64,000 nucleotides of DNA, taken from positions 1 to 64,000 of the forward strand of contig NZ_BMUA01000026.1 in assembly GCF_014649955.1 (NCBI RefSeq). Reading direction: 5' to 3'. Position 1 is the stretch's first letter. Each line of letters starts with the position of its first letter. Positions 32,712 through 41,048 of this stretch are shown here, piece by piece. Under the pieces are notes generated by a model that had not been told where the DNA came from, searched no databases, and saw only the letters and a program-made list of their open reading frames with translations. This DNA comes from Streptomyces violascens. Lineage in GTDB: Bacteria; Actinomycetota; Actinomycetes; Streptomycetales; Streptomycetaceae. The position numbers and the translations under genes are program-made.

Positions 32712-33227
32712 TCAGAAGGCGGCGTCGAGGTGGAACGGGCGCGTGTGCGGCTTCTTGCCGTGCGCGGCGGTGTAGATGAACGGCAGGAACGCGCGGGCCC
32801 CGTCGGCAAGGTACAGCCCGACGCCGGGGTGCTGTGCCGGTGAGGTGGTGGAGTAGCCGTACGCGCTGGCGATCTGTGGGGCGAGCCCGGCCAGGAGGAC
32901 CGCAGTCAGGTACTGCTCGGCGCGCGTCGCCGTGATCTTCCCGGCGTCGTCGAAGAGCGCGGGCAGCGGCGGCGCGGCGGCCGGTGCCTCCGCGGAGGGG
33001 TCGGTATCGGTGGCGCCGGCGGTGGTGATCGCGGTCCACAACCGTGCGCCACTGCTGAAAGCGATCAAGAGTCCGCAGGGGCGGCCGCTGTCGGACCAGC
33101 TGGTTGTCGAGGTGATGTCCGGGGCCTTGGCCAGGATTTCGATGCACACGTCCCGGACTTGCTCGGGGCCCACGGCTACCGCCTCTCTGTCGTACGCGCG
33201 TGCGTCAAGACTAGGCACATCTGGCAT
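32712..33227 (-). CDS. Hypothetical protein
   Basis: 171 residues from ATG 33227. Residues 15-40 are helical (V-G-P-E-Q-V-R-D-V-C-I-E-I-L), then strand-rich to ~75, an alanine/proline linker at 78-92, and a C-terminal helix-rich domain with a terminal basic/aromatic tail (H-T-R-P-F-H-L-D-A-A-F). No signal peptide or known motif. It is followed by the remnant at 32474-32700 in another frame. Confidence 0.55.
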   Translation of the reverse strand: MPDVPSLDARAYDREAVAVGPEQVRDVCIEILAKAPDITSTTSWSDSGRPCGLLIAFSSGARLWTAITTAGATDTDPSAEAPAAAPPLPALFDDAGKITATRAEQYLTAVLLAGLAPQIASAYGYSTTSPAQHPGVGLYLADGARAFLPFIYTAAHGKKPHTRPFHLDAAF

Positions 33228-33287
33228 CGCGCTTCACATGGAGCCTGGGTGCAAACATGAAGAGATCTGTCATCCGGGGGGGGCGGG

Positions 33288-33476
33288 TCAGCGGCGGCGG
33301 CGGGACAGGGGATGCTGCTCCAGGAGCTGCCGGGCATCTCGTCGGCGGGCGCAGGACGGGTGGAACAGCGCGACTCCAGTGCAGGCGAGGTAGCTGACCA
33401 CCAGGACGGCCAGGACGGACAGCGCTCCCGGAAGGCCTGACACGGCCACACATAGGTTCAGCAATGCAGTCGCCAT
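33288..33476 (-). CDS. Small single-span membrane protein
   Basis: 62 residues; ATG with a strong GGAGGAG seven bases upstream. Residues 2-37 are hydrophobic (L-S-V-L-A-V-L-V-V-S-Y-L), possibly two short spans; the tail is basic (A-R-R-R-D-A, H-P-L-S-R-R-R-R). Similar short basic-tailed membrane proteins are frequent in Streptomyces mobile regions. Function unknown. Confidence 0.6.
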   Translation of the reverse strand: MATALLNLCVAVSGLPGALSVLAVLVVSYLACTGVALFHPSCARRRDARQLLEQHPLSRRRR

Positions 33477-33625
33477 GGCGATCTCCTCCCATCGGGCCGG
33501 ATCAAGCGCCGGCGATGGCCGTAGACAACCAGTCCGCTGTCGGAGGGACCTGACGAAGGTGGGGTGTCTCTAAAGACCTTTCCATGGTGGCCACTTGAGT
33601 GTGGGAGGACCGCTAGCGTCGCCGC

Positions 33626-34768
33626 ATGTCTCACCGCACGCTTGGTCCGAGTCCGGCCGACCAGCAGCTCATCGACCACGCATCGCGGCACGGGTTTGAC
33701 GTGTCGGCGAAGCAACTGGCGACCTGGCGCCGGGCAGGCTTGCTGCCCGGAAACGCCGTGTCCTTCCCAGGCCGCGGGGGCAGCGCTTCCCAGCCTGTGC
33801 CCGCGGGTTTCGCCCTGGTGGTGGGGCTGGCCCGCCATGCCGGACGGGGCCGGCGTCCGGATGACCTCGCCCTCTTGTTGTTCGGGGACGGCCTGCCGGT
33901 GTCTGAGGCGCGCGTGCGGGCCGCCTTTGGCGCCGCTGTGGGCCGGATCCACATCGCTGCCGAGAATGCCGAGACTCAGAGTGGCAGCCCGGAGGAGCAT
34001 GCTGCGCAGGTCGCTGACCGGGCCGTCGAAGCGGGTCTGTTCGTCGTGCTGGTTCCAGCCCGTGTCCGGCGCATCGACGAGCGGCTCACCCGCCATCTGC
34101 ACGGCATGGGATTGCCCTGGCCTCCGCCGGAGCTGACTGCCCTGGACCGCAACCCCCACCCGACACCTTGCACTCCCCAAGGAGCCACAGCTGCGAGCGT
34201 GTACGCGGTCCTCCTGGGCGGCGCCTCCGTCACCCCGCAAGGGATTGGAGATCTCGTCCGCGCAATGAACCCTGGCATGCCAGGGAATCCCCTGGCCTCG
34301 CTCGCCGAGTACACCGACCAGGACGTACCCGACAACAGCCCCACAGCGTTCCGCCCCGAGGGTGGCATGACCACCATCCCCGACGGCGACGTGCGGGACA
34401 TGCTGCAGCAACTGGTCGCTACGACGCCCCTCGACGACCTCCATGCGGCTTGGACGGCCGCGCAGGGCATCCGTGACTGGGCCCGGGACCTGTGCAAGCG
34501 CGTCGAAGCCGAACTTGACGCTGGCAAGCTCGGGGAAGCCCTCGCCGAGTGGGCGCCTAGTCGTACCCTCCTGGCCAGCACCTCGCTCCTTGCGGCGTTG
34601 CGTAACCGCCGTTGGTCCCCCGCCGACCATGCGACATCTGCGCTGTCCCTGCTGCTGATGAGGCAAGGGCTCCGCGCGCTGGATGAACAGATCCCCGGAT
34701 GCCAGTGGGAAATCCTCGACTACCCAGGCATGCTCCCGCCGCCCCTCAAGCCACTGCTCAGGATGTAA
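33626..34768 (+). CDS. Hypothetical protein with MerR-like N-terminal segment
   Basis: 380 residues. Residues 12-45 (L-I-D-H-A-S-R-H-G-F-D-V-S-A-K-Q-L-A-T-W-R-R-A-G-L-L-P) look like a MerR/HTH-type helix pair ending in the typical R-x-G-L-L-P. The rest is helical with long alpha regions; residues 245-330 are rich in leucine and alanine. It could be a DNA-binding regulator of a nearby element. The start is the ATG 33626, 149 bp from the divergent small membrane gene. Confidence 0.6.
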   Translation: MSHRTLGPSPADQQLIDHASRHGFDVSAKQLATWRRAGLLPGNAVSFPGRGGSASQPVPAGFALVVGLARHAGRGRRPDDLALLLFGDGLPVSEARVRAAFGAAVGRIHIAAENAETQSGSPEEHAAQVADRAVEAGLFVVLVPARVRRIDERLTRHLHGMGLPWPPPELTALDRNPHPTPCTPQGATAASVYAVLLGGASVTPQGIGDLVRAMNPGMPGNPLASLAEYTDQDVPDNSPTAFRPEGGMTTIPDGDVRDMLQQLVATTPLDDLHAAWTAAQGIRDWARDLCKRVEAELDAGKLGEALAEWAPSRTLLASTSLLAALRNRRWSPADHATSALSLLLMRQGLRALDEQIPGCQWEILDYPGMLPPPLKPLLRM

Positions 34769-35039
34769 ATCCCCTCGTCTCGAGCGCGTCCAACTCCAGC
34801 GCCTGGACCAGACCCGACGGTGGATCGCGGCCGAGGAGCAGCTTGGCCGGCACGACCCGGCTCCTAACGCCACGACGACAGCGAAGCCCGGACCATCCCG
34901 TGACCAGGCGCAGGAGGACCTCGCCGACGGTGTCGAACCGCACCCCTGTGCCGGCCCGAGCGAAGTCTCATCAAGATGCTGGAGGCCTGAAGCGGCCACG
35001 GGCGGCTGACAGTCACCGGTGCGTGGTCGCTCTCCTCAG
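34769..35039. other. Region without a supported gene
   Basis: About 270 bp; with the remnant next to it, nearly 590 bp separate two real genes. A minus-strand frame (34758-34943) reads R-F-D-T-V-G-E-V-L-L-R-L-V-T-G-W and may be more of the same decayed locus, but it lacks a start site and overlaps the end of the 33626-34768 gene. Confidence 0.35.
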
Positions 35040-35357
35040 TTCGAGAGGTTCCGGGCGTCGACCATGCGGTAACGGTGCGGAGTCGGCAGTCGATCATGCG
35101 GGTTTCGCCGGCTGGGCCGTAGGTGTAGTGATCGAGCGCCTGGTGGGGCTGTAGAACCAGATCACGGTCTGCAAGGCCGGTCAGCGTCAGGGTTTCGCCA
35201 TCGGCGTGCCGCCCTCGAAGACGACATGCGTCATGCGGCCTGTTGCCTCGATGCGGTCAGCCAGCTCAAATACGGCGTGGGTAGCCCGGTGCTCCTCCCC
35301 GTCTTCCCTTTCCGGCAGTCGCCGCAGCCGTCCTGCGGGCCGGGGAATCTCTCGCGC
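35040..35357 (-). pseudogene. Frameshifted gene remnant
   Basis: A coherent minus-strand frame runs A-T-H-A-V-F-E-L-A-D-R-I-E-A-T-G-R-M-T-H-V-V-F-E-G-G-T-P-M-A-K and hits TGA at 35187-35189. The neighbouring frame continues smoothly with E-T-L-T-L-T-G-L-A-D-R-D-L-V-L-Q-P-H-Q-A-L-D-H-Y-T-Y-G-P-A-G. One base gained or lost near 35190-35200 would join them. It begins directly at the end of the HTH gene, so it was probably its operon partner. Family unknown. Confidence 0.45.
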
Positions 35358-35358
35358 G

Positions 35359-36012
35359 TCACTCCTCGGTCAGGCCGTCCAGGGAATCGAGTTGCCCCTG
35401 CCACCAGTCGAGGGCGCGCCACGCTTCGTCCAGCCGTGCAGTGAGTGTGTCCGCCAGGTCTCCGAACGCCCAAGTGAGCGCTGTTGATCGGTCCGTCCGC
35501 CGTGCGGCGGCCGCCATGTCGCGGTCGTCTACGAGGTGGGGCCGCTCCGCGGCGTCCTCGGGGTCATCCGGGTCCAGCGCCCCGATCTGGACGCCTGCCA
35601 GGAACTGACAGGCGGCGTGCGTCTCGCGGTGTAGCTGGGTCAGCGCGTGGGCGAGGGCCGCCCAGATGAGTGCGCCTCGCTCGGCGGCATCACGCCGGGC
35701 GTCGGGGCCGAGCGCCTGCCACTCCCGCATGGACGGCACTTGGGCACCGCAGCGCAGGAGGTCCAGCTCCATGAGCCCGGCCAATGGCGGTTCGCCCGGC
35801 TGTCGACGCCGCGCCGCCACCAGGGACTTGGAGACTGCTTGGACGCTGATGCCGAGGCCTTCGGCCGCTTCGGCTTGGCCCCCGACCGCAGCTACGTACT
35901 GCTCCAGGGCAGTCGCGCGCCGGTCAGCTTCGGCCAGGCGCTGCTGGTCTCGCCGTTCCTCGGCATGCCGTAGGACTGCGGGAACCGATTCGGCGGCGGG
36001 AAAGACGCTCAT
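35359..36012 (-). CDS. HTH-containing protein behind tandem palindromes
   Basis: 217 residues from ATG 36012. Residues ~35-75 contain an HTH-like segment: A-L-E-Q-Y-V-A-A-V-G-G-Q-A-E-A-A-E-G-L-G, then I-S-V-Q-A-V-S-K-S-L-V-A-A-R-R-R as recognition helix. The rest is helical, with a strongly acidic loop (L-D-P-D-D-P-E-D-A-A-E). The tandem palindromes at 36053-36093, 41-81 bp upstream of the start, suggest that it represses itself. Its original operon partner appears to be the remnant at 35040-35357. Confidence 0.6.
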   Translation of the reverse strand: MSVFPAAESVPAVLRHAEERRDQQRLAEADRRATALEQYVAAVGGQAEAAEGLGISVQAVSKSLVAARRRQPGEPPLAGLMELDLLRCGAQVPSMREWQALGPDARRDAAERGALIWAALAHALTQLHRETHAACQFLAGVQIGALDPDDPEDAAERPHLVDDRDMAAAARRTDRSTALTWAFGDLADTLTARLDEAWRALDWWQGQLDSLDGLTEE

Positions 36013-36052
36013 GTCTGGCCTTCTCGCTGCGGAGGGAGTCCTCATCCGCGCC

Positions 36053-36093
36053 ATTCAACCCCGGGGTTGAATGGCGGTCAACCCCAGGGTTGA
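36053..36093. promoter_or_regulatory. Tandem palindromic operator
   Basis: ATTCAACCCCGGGGTTGAAT (36053-36072) is a perfect 20-bp palindrome. A second site, TCAACCCCAGGGTTGA (36078-36093), repeats its core with one mismatch. Centres are 23 bp apart, about two helical turns. The site stands just upstream of the HTH gene. Confidence 0.65.
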
Positions 36094-36099
36094 ACGGAG

Positions 36100-36297
36100 G
36101 TGGGGGCGGCGCCTTCTGGGCCAACGTCCTTGCCGCCGGGCGGCATTGGCGAAGGCCTCGCTGCGTGCACGCGCGGCCGCCGGGAGCCCGTCAGCCTCCG
36201 CCAGCGCGTCGCGGAGCAGGCTGCCGAACGGGACCTCCTGGCCCAGCGGGAGACACGTGAAGCCACAGCCCTGCGCCGGAAAGCCGAGGCGGCATGA
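36100..36297 (+). CDS. Possible short coiled-coil protein
   Basis: Up to 65 residues from GTG 36100. The second half (L-R-Q-R-V-A-E-Q-A-A-E-R-D-L-L-A-Q-R-E-T) is a good heptad-type helix; the first half is proline/glycine-rich and may not be coding. CGGAGG abuts the GTG, too close for normal use, so a later start or a remnant is likely. It would be divergent from the HTH gene under the same operator. Confidence 0.28.
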   Translation: MGAAPSGPTSLPPGGIGEGLAACTRGRREPVSLRQRVAEQAAERDLLAQRETREATALRRKAEAA

Positions 36298-36377
36298 GTG
36301 TCGGCGGACGCGGACGCGCAGGCCATCTGAACGCGTCGGTGCGCGAGAGGCTTACCCCAGGTCCACCGACAGCCTGT

Positions 36378-37736
36378 TCATGCGCTCAAGGCCAGGAAGT
36401 CGCGCACGGAGCGTGTGTCGCTGTGCGGAGTGAGCTGTTCCCGGAGCTGTGTGAAGGCGGCCGAGGGGCGGGAGGAGTTGACGCTGCTGTTCCGGCGGAA
36501 GGCTTCCGTAGCGGCGGCGCAAGCGGCATCGAGGTCGCCGAGGTCGAAGTGCGCGCGAGCGCTGCGGGTGAGGTACAGGAGGCCGTCGCGTACGTGACCG
36601 GAGGCGGCGTACTCGGCCTGCTGGGCAGCAGCGAAATTCTGCAGGGCGCGGTGCGGGTCGCCCAGGTCGAGTGCGGAGGACCCGGCCAGCATCTCGATCT
36701 CGCCCTGGGTGAGCGAGTAGACCCAGGGCGGGTCGTCGTCGTGAGCTCCCTGAGAGAAGGCGTCACGGGCCGCGTCAAACTCTTTGGCGCAGCCTTTCAA
36801 GTCACCGGTTTTGGACAGGGCCCGACCGGCACGGGCGTGGAGCAGTGCGCGGACGCGGGGCGTGGTCGTCGCCGCCACCCGGTCCTGTGCGGTGCGTACG
36901 AGGTTGACGGCGTCCTGCGGGTTGCCTTTGGTATAGGTCTGGATCGCCATGAAATTCAGCGTGTTGGCGCCGGCTCCGAGGTCGCCCGCGGAGGCGGAGG
37001 CGCGCAGGGAGGTGATGTAGAAGCGCTGGGCCTGTGCGTGCCGATCGGCATCGAAGTGCAGCCAGCCGCAGATGCGGGCGGCTTCGGCGAGCGTGGAGAA
37101 CAGGCGCCGGCTGAGGCTGCTGTCGCCGGTAGCGCGGCTGGCGAACCGGTTGAGGAGGCGGAATTCCTCGGTAGCGGGCGGAAGGAGTTCACTGCTGCTG
37201 AGGACGTCGTCCAGATGGCGCAGGTCGTCCACGCGCTGTTCGAGACGGCTCATCACGTCTGGGTCGAGGCCCAGGCCCACGGGGTCGGGGGGTAGCGGCG
37301 GGGCGGCTGCTGTGGTGCTCCAGCTGGCCGCGATGCCTGACAGCGCGGCACCGCTGGAGATCAGGAATCCCCGTCGATCCATGGACCCTCCCTGAGCGGC
37401 AGCCGCTACTGCTGCCACGGTACCCGCAGGGGACCAGGGGCTGTCGAGAGCCGGGCGGTCGCCAGGAAAGGCCAGCAGGAGAAAGCCGGGCCAGCCGAGT
37501 TCCTCGACTGCCGCAAGCGGGATGCCGTGGAGGCGGGCCATCGCGTAACGGGTGGGTTCGTCGGGAACGTGGACGCCGGTCTCCCAGCGGGAGACCTTCT
37601 CGCGGCGCTTGGCCATCCGGCCGTACCCCAGGGCGTGGTGGATGTCGTCCAGGCGGTCCAGGTACTGCGCACCGGTCAGGTCGAGTGCGGAGCGCAGCGC
37701 GGCCAACGGGTGCAGTAAGGGCAGCTGATCGGGCAT
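36378..37736 (-). CDS. XRE/TPR-type regulator of the carbamoyl cluster (candidate)
   Basis: 452 residues from ATG 37736, with GAGGAG upstream. Residues 10-75 resemble an XRE domain (A-L-D-L-T-G-A-Q-Y-L-D-R-L-D-D-I-H, then V-S-R-W-E-T-G-V-H-V-P). Residues ~118-140 read M-D-R-R-G-F-L-I-S-S-G-A-A-L-S-G, a Tat-like motif often seen inside this Streptomyces regulator type. From 190 on there are TPR-like helix pairs (A-R-A-G-R-A-L-S-K-T-G-D, A-R-A-H-F-D-L-G-D-L-D-A-A). It is divergent from the glycosyltransferase operon with 182 bp between starts, so it is the natural regulator. Confidence 0.72.
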   Translation of the reverse strand: MPDQLPLLHPLAALRSALDLTGAQYLDRLDDIHHALGYGRMAKRREKVSRWETGVHVPDEPTRYAMARLHGIPLAAVEELGWPGFLLLAFPGDRPALDSPWSPAGTVAAVAAAAQGGSMDRRGFLISSGAALSGIAASWSTTAAAPPLPPDPVGLGLDPDVMSRLEQRVDDLRHLDDVLSSSELLPPATEEFRLLNRFASRATGDSSLSRRLFSTLAEAARICGWLHFDADRHAQAQRFYITSLRASASAGDLGAGANTLNFMAIQTYTKGNPQDAVNLVRTAQDRVAATTTPRVRALLHARAGRALSKTGDLKGCAKEFDAARDAFSQGAHDDDPPWVYSLTQGEIEMLAGSSALDLGDPHRALQNFAAAQQAEYAASGHVRDGLLYLTRSARAHFDLGDLDAACAAATEAFRRNSSVNSSRPSAAFTQLREQLTPHSDTRSVRDFLALSA

Positions 37737-37918
37737 CGCGGTCTTCTCCTCACGCAACGTCCGGTGATGGCCCGACCTTAGCGATTCGGCCGACCTCCGG
37801 GGGCGCTTCGGCGAGGGCTCGGCAACAGCGCAGCAACAGGATTCGCCTTCCCCGACCAAGACGGGCTGCGGTGCCATGGATCCCGCCGTACACGCCGTTG
37901 CGAGGGAGGGAACCGCCG

Positions 37919-38905
37919 ATGGGCGAGTTGGATGTGCCGCTGGTGTCGGTCGTCGTGAGCGCCCGAGGGAACACCGGACACCTGCGGGGCTTGCTGGACG
38001 CTCTGGCCGGCCAGAGTCTGCCCGCCGACCGGTTCGAGGCGGTGATCGTGGACAACGACCTGCCCGGACCCATCCGCCCGATCGCCGAAGCGGTCCGGGA
38101 GGGCGACTGGCCGTTCGCGGTGCGGGTCTTGTACGAGCCGACGCCGGGGCTGAGCGCGGGGCGCAACCGCGGGATCTGCGCGGCCCGGGGCCGCTACGTC
38201 GCGATCACTGATCCGGACATCAGCCCCGAGCCGCAGTGGCTGCAGACCCTGGTGACGGCGATCGAGGAGGAGCAGGTGTTCGCCGTGGGAGGCCGCACTG
38301 TCGTGGAGTACCCCGGCGGCTCGGTGACGGCGCTGACGAAGGCGCTGCGCGAGTGCCACGGCGCGGTGGACTGGCCCGCTCACCGGGAGCTGGCGGTGTG
38401 GCCGTACTGGGTTACCGGTTGCAATCTGCTGTTCGACCGTCAGACCGCCATGGACGTCGGCCTGTTCCGCACCGATCTGGGGCGCCGGGGTGGGTGGCTC
38501 GGGGACTGCGAGGACCTGGAGTTCGTGGACCGCGCCCGCCAGGCCGGACACCAGACCCTCATCGAGCCTGCTGCCGTCGTCTCCCATCCCGTCTACCGTC
38601 CGGAGACGACCCTGCGGCACTTCGTCCGCCAGGGCGCCGGGCACGGGGTGTGCGTCGCCCGGATGCACCTGAGCGTGCGCGTCGAGCCTGCCGCGATCCA
38701 GGCCGGGCGTGAGGCCGTGCACCAGGCCGTGATCGGGCTGGCCGCCGGATGGACCTTCCTGGACCGGTCCCGCGCCGTGGAGTCGGCGCGCGACCTGGCG
38801 CGCATCGGCGCATACCACCTGGAGCGCGGACGTCTGCGGCTGCTCGGCCGCCGTCCGATCGCGCTCGCTCAACTACCTGTCCACAAGATCATGGAGAGCT
38901 GCTGA
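37919..38905 (+). CDS. Family 2 glycosyltransferase
   Basis: 328 residues from ATG 37919, preceded by GAGGGAGG. GT-A signatures: V-S-V-V-V-S-A-R-G-N-T strand, A-V-I-V-D-N-D-L-P, G-L-S-A-G-R-N-R-G-I, and the metal-binding Y-V-A-I-T-D-P-D-I-S. A later G-D-C-E-D-L-E-F segment supplies the usual ED base. No membrane span. It is the first gene of the operon; the SAM synthetase ATG overlaps its stop by one base (TGATG). Confidence 0.85.
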   Translation: MGELDVPLVSVVVSARGNTGHLRGLLDALAGQSLPADRFEAVIVDNDLPGPIRPIAEAVREGDWPFAVRVLYEPTPGLSAGRNRGICAARGRYVAITDPDISPEPQWLQTLVTAIEEEQVFAVGGRTVVEYPGGSVTALTKALRECHGAVDWPAHRELAVWPYWVTGCNLLFDRQTAMDVGLFRTDLGRRGGWLGDCEDLEFVDRARQAGHQTLIEPAAVVSHPVYRPETTLRHFVRQGAGHGVCVARMHLSVRVEPAAIQAGREAVHQAVIGLAAGWTFLDRSRAVESARDLARIGAYHLERGRLRLLGRRPIALAQLPVHKIMESC

Positions 38906-40149
38906 TGGACGTCATCACGGCCGCAGGGCTGTACCCCGCCGGCGCCGAGAACGCCGTCGAGGTGATCGAGCGGAAGGGCTCCGGCCACCCCGACACTCTC
39001 GCCGACGGTATGGCCGAGGCGATCTCCCGCGCCTACAGCACTTACTGCCTGGACCAGTTCGGCGCGATCCTGCACCACAACACGGACAAGCTGGCGCTGC
39101 TGGGCGGCTCCGCCGACGTGGCGTTCGGGCACGGCGAGATGACGGCCCCCATTCAGGTCCTGGTCAACGGGCGGATCACGACCGCGCTGGGCGCGCAGTC
39201 CATCCCCGTCGAGGACATCGTCACCACGGCGGCCCGTGCGTTCCTGGGGGCAGCCCTGCCGCTGCTGGACACCCAGCGGTGGGTGCAGGTGAGGCCCCGG
39301 CTGACCCAGGCTTCCAGCCCCGGAGCAGTCGCCGACGGTGCGAACGCGGAGCAGGCGGCCTCGCGGCAGCGCTGGTTTGCCCCGCGGAGCCTGGACGACC
39401 TCGCCGAGCGGCACCGCCTGTTCTCCAACGACACCTCCGCCGGGGTCGGCTACGCGCCCCTGGGTATCGGCGAGCAGCTGGCCAGCGGAATCGAGACGCA
39501 TCTGAGCAGCGAGACGTTCCGTGCCGAGCACCCGTACTTCGGCACGGACATCAAGCTGATGGTCGTACGCCACGGTGGCAGCGTGCGCCTGACAGCATGT
39601 GTGCCGCAGATCGCCCGCCACACCGCGGGCCTGGACACCTACGTCGCCCGCCGGGCCCTGGCCCGGGAGTTGATCGTGGAGACGGCCGGGCGGATCGCGC
39701 CGGGTGTGGACGTCGAGGTCTTCGTGAACACCCGTGATGTCGATGAGCGGCCCGAGCTCTACCTGACGGCGACCGGGTCGTCGATCGAGTCTGGCGACGA
39801 GGGAGTGGTCGGCCGGGGCAACCGCTCCAACGGGCTGATCTCGATGCTCCGTCCCTGGTCGGCCGAGGGCATCTCGGGCAAGAACCCCGTCTACCACGTC
39901 GGCAAGCTCTACAACTTGGCCGCCACGGAGGCCGCCCGCCGGCTGCACGAGGAGACCGGGCTGGAGTGCGCGGTGGCTCTCGTCTCGCAGTCCGGCCGGG
40001 ATCTGGCCGATCCGTGGCAGGCCATCGTGCAGACCTCCGGGCCGACCCCGATCCTGGCGGTCGACGCCCGCCGGGTACTTACCGCAGTAGTGGAGGACCT
40101 GGAGGGCCTACGGGAGCGGTTGCTGGCGGGAAAGCTGGCTACCGCATGA
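38905..40149 (+). CDS. Archaeal-type S-adenosylmethionine synthetase
   Basis: 414 residues. The sequence has the archaeal MAT layout (AdoMet_Synthase family), not the bacterial MetK one: an early G-S-G-H-P-D-T-L-A-D-G-M (25-36) with H28, D30 and D34, D-K-L-A-L-L-G-G, and F-G-T-D-I-K-L-M-V-V-R, then G-R-G-N-R-S-N-G-L-I and G-K-N-P-V-Y-H-V-G-K-L-Y. The enzyme makes SAM from methionine and ATP in the cytosol. Streptomyces already has MetK, so this extra type suggests a dedicated supply or a modified substrate for this cluster. It is overlapped on both sides (TGATG, ATGA). Confidence 0.88.
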   Translation: MDVITAAGLYPAGAENAVEVIERKGSGHPDTLADGMAEAISRAYSTYCLDQFGAILHHNTDKLALLGGSADVAFGHGEMTAPIQVLVNGRITTALGAQSIPVEDIVTTAARAFLGAALPLLDTQRWVQVRPRLTQASSPGAVADGANAEQAASRQRWFAPRSLDDLAERHRLFSNDTSAGVGYAPLGIGEQLASGIETHLSSETFRAEHPYFGTDIKLMVVRHGGSVRLTACVPQIARHTAGLDTYVARRALARELIVETAGRIAPGVDVEVFVNTRDVDERPELYLTATGSSIESGDEGVVGRGNRSNGLISMLRPWSAEGISGKNPVYHVGKLYNLAATEAARRLHEETGLECAVALVSQSGRDLADPWQAIVQTSGPTPILAVDARRVLTAVVEDLEGLRERLLAGKLATA

Positions 40150-41048
40150 TCGCCCGTCCTGAGACTGCCGCACCGTTTCGGCCGTGCCTGAACCCCGCCA
40201 CCCTCGCCGGCGTCCGCCTGCCCGACTTCCTCTCCCTGGCGGCGGCCGCTGGATTCGAGGCGGTGGAACTGTCCATCCAGCAAGCCCAGCACCTGGGCAC
40301 CGCACCTGTGCGTGACCTGCTGGCCGAGCACGGGCTGACGGTGGCGGCCGCCAGCGGCATCCTGCCCGCCGGTCCCGTCCTTCCCGCCCCGCTGCTGGTC
40401 GACACCGCGGGGTACGCCGAGCACCTGCAGACCCTTCCCGAGCGGCTCAAGACGTTCGCCGCACTGGGCTGCCCTGTCGCAACGACCGTCCTCAACCCCT
40501 TCTCCGCGCTCGACCAGGGCGATGCCCTGGCCCTCGCGCGCCGGCGGATCGCCCAACTCGCAAACACGGCCGCCGACTACGGCGTGCGCCTCGCGGTGGA
40601 GGCCGTCAGCGTCGTGGACGGACTGCCGCCCGAACTCGAGGGCCCTCACCCGGTGGCCGCCACCCTGCCTGCGGTCGCCGAGCTGGTGCACGAGAGCGGC
40701 ACGGAGAACGCCGCGGTGCTGGTCGACTCCTTCCACTGGGCGGTCGCCGGAGCCGACCCCGGCCACATCACCGCCCTCGGTACGGGCGGGGTCGGGCACG
40801 TGCAGATCGCCGACATTCCCCACACCGGCACCCCGCGCGGCTGGACGGACGGCCTGCGGCTCTTCCCTGGCGACGGCGCCCTCAACTGGCCCGCCTTCGC
40901 CGACGCGCTCACCCGGGTCGGCTACGCCGGGACCGCCTCGGTGGAGCTGTTCAACCCCATCCTGCGGGCCCTGCCCCAGGACGAGATCACCGCCCGCTCC
41001 TACCGCGCGGCCACCGGCTGCTGGAACCCCGAGGAGGCATCCCCATGA
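40146..41048 (+). CDS. TIM-barrel sugar isomerase/epimerase-like protein
   Basis: 300 residues; ATGA overlaps with both neighbours. It matches the AP-endonuclease-2/xylose-isomerase-like barrel: F-R-P-C-L-N-P-A-T-L start, A-G-F-E-A-V-E-L-S, then V-R-L-A-V-E-A-V-S-V-V-D-G, V-L-V-D-S-F-H-W and G-H-V-Q-I-A-D-I-P-H-T with the usual metal-binding E, D, H, D/E positions, and a final A-S-V-E-L-F-N-P. The usual reaction is aldose-ketose isomerisation or epimerisation of a sugar or inositol-like compound. Confidence 0.82.
   Translation: MIARPETAAPFRPCLNPATLAGVRLPDFLSLAAAAGFEAVELSIQQAQHLGTAPVRDLLAEHGLTVAAASGILPAGPVLPAPLLVDTAGYAEHLQTLPERLKTFAALGCPVATTVLNPFSALDQGDALALARRRIAQLANTAADYGVRLAVEAVSVVDGLPPELEGPHPVAATLPAVAELVHESGTENAAVLVDSFHWAVAGADPGHITALGTGGVGHVQIADIPHTGTPRGWTDGLRLFPGDGALNWPAFADALTRVGYAGTASVELFNPILRALPQDEITARSYRAATGCWNPEEASP

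Noticed and set aside
36294..37295. 333-codon plus-strand frame antisense to the XRE/TPR regulator
   Set aside because: Shadow of the regulator; no ribosome-binding site and glycine/valine/glutamate-rich composition.
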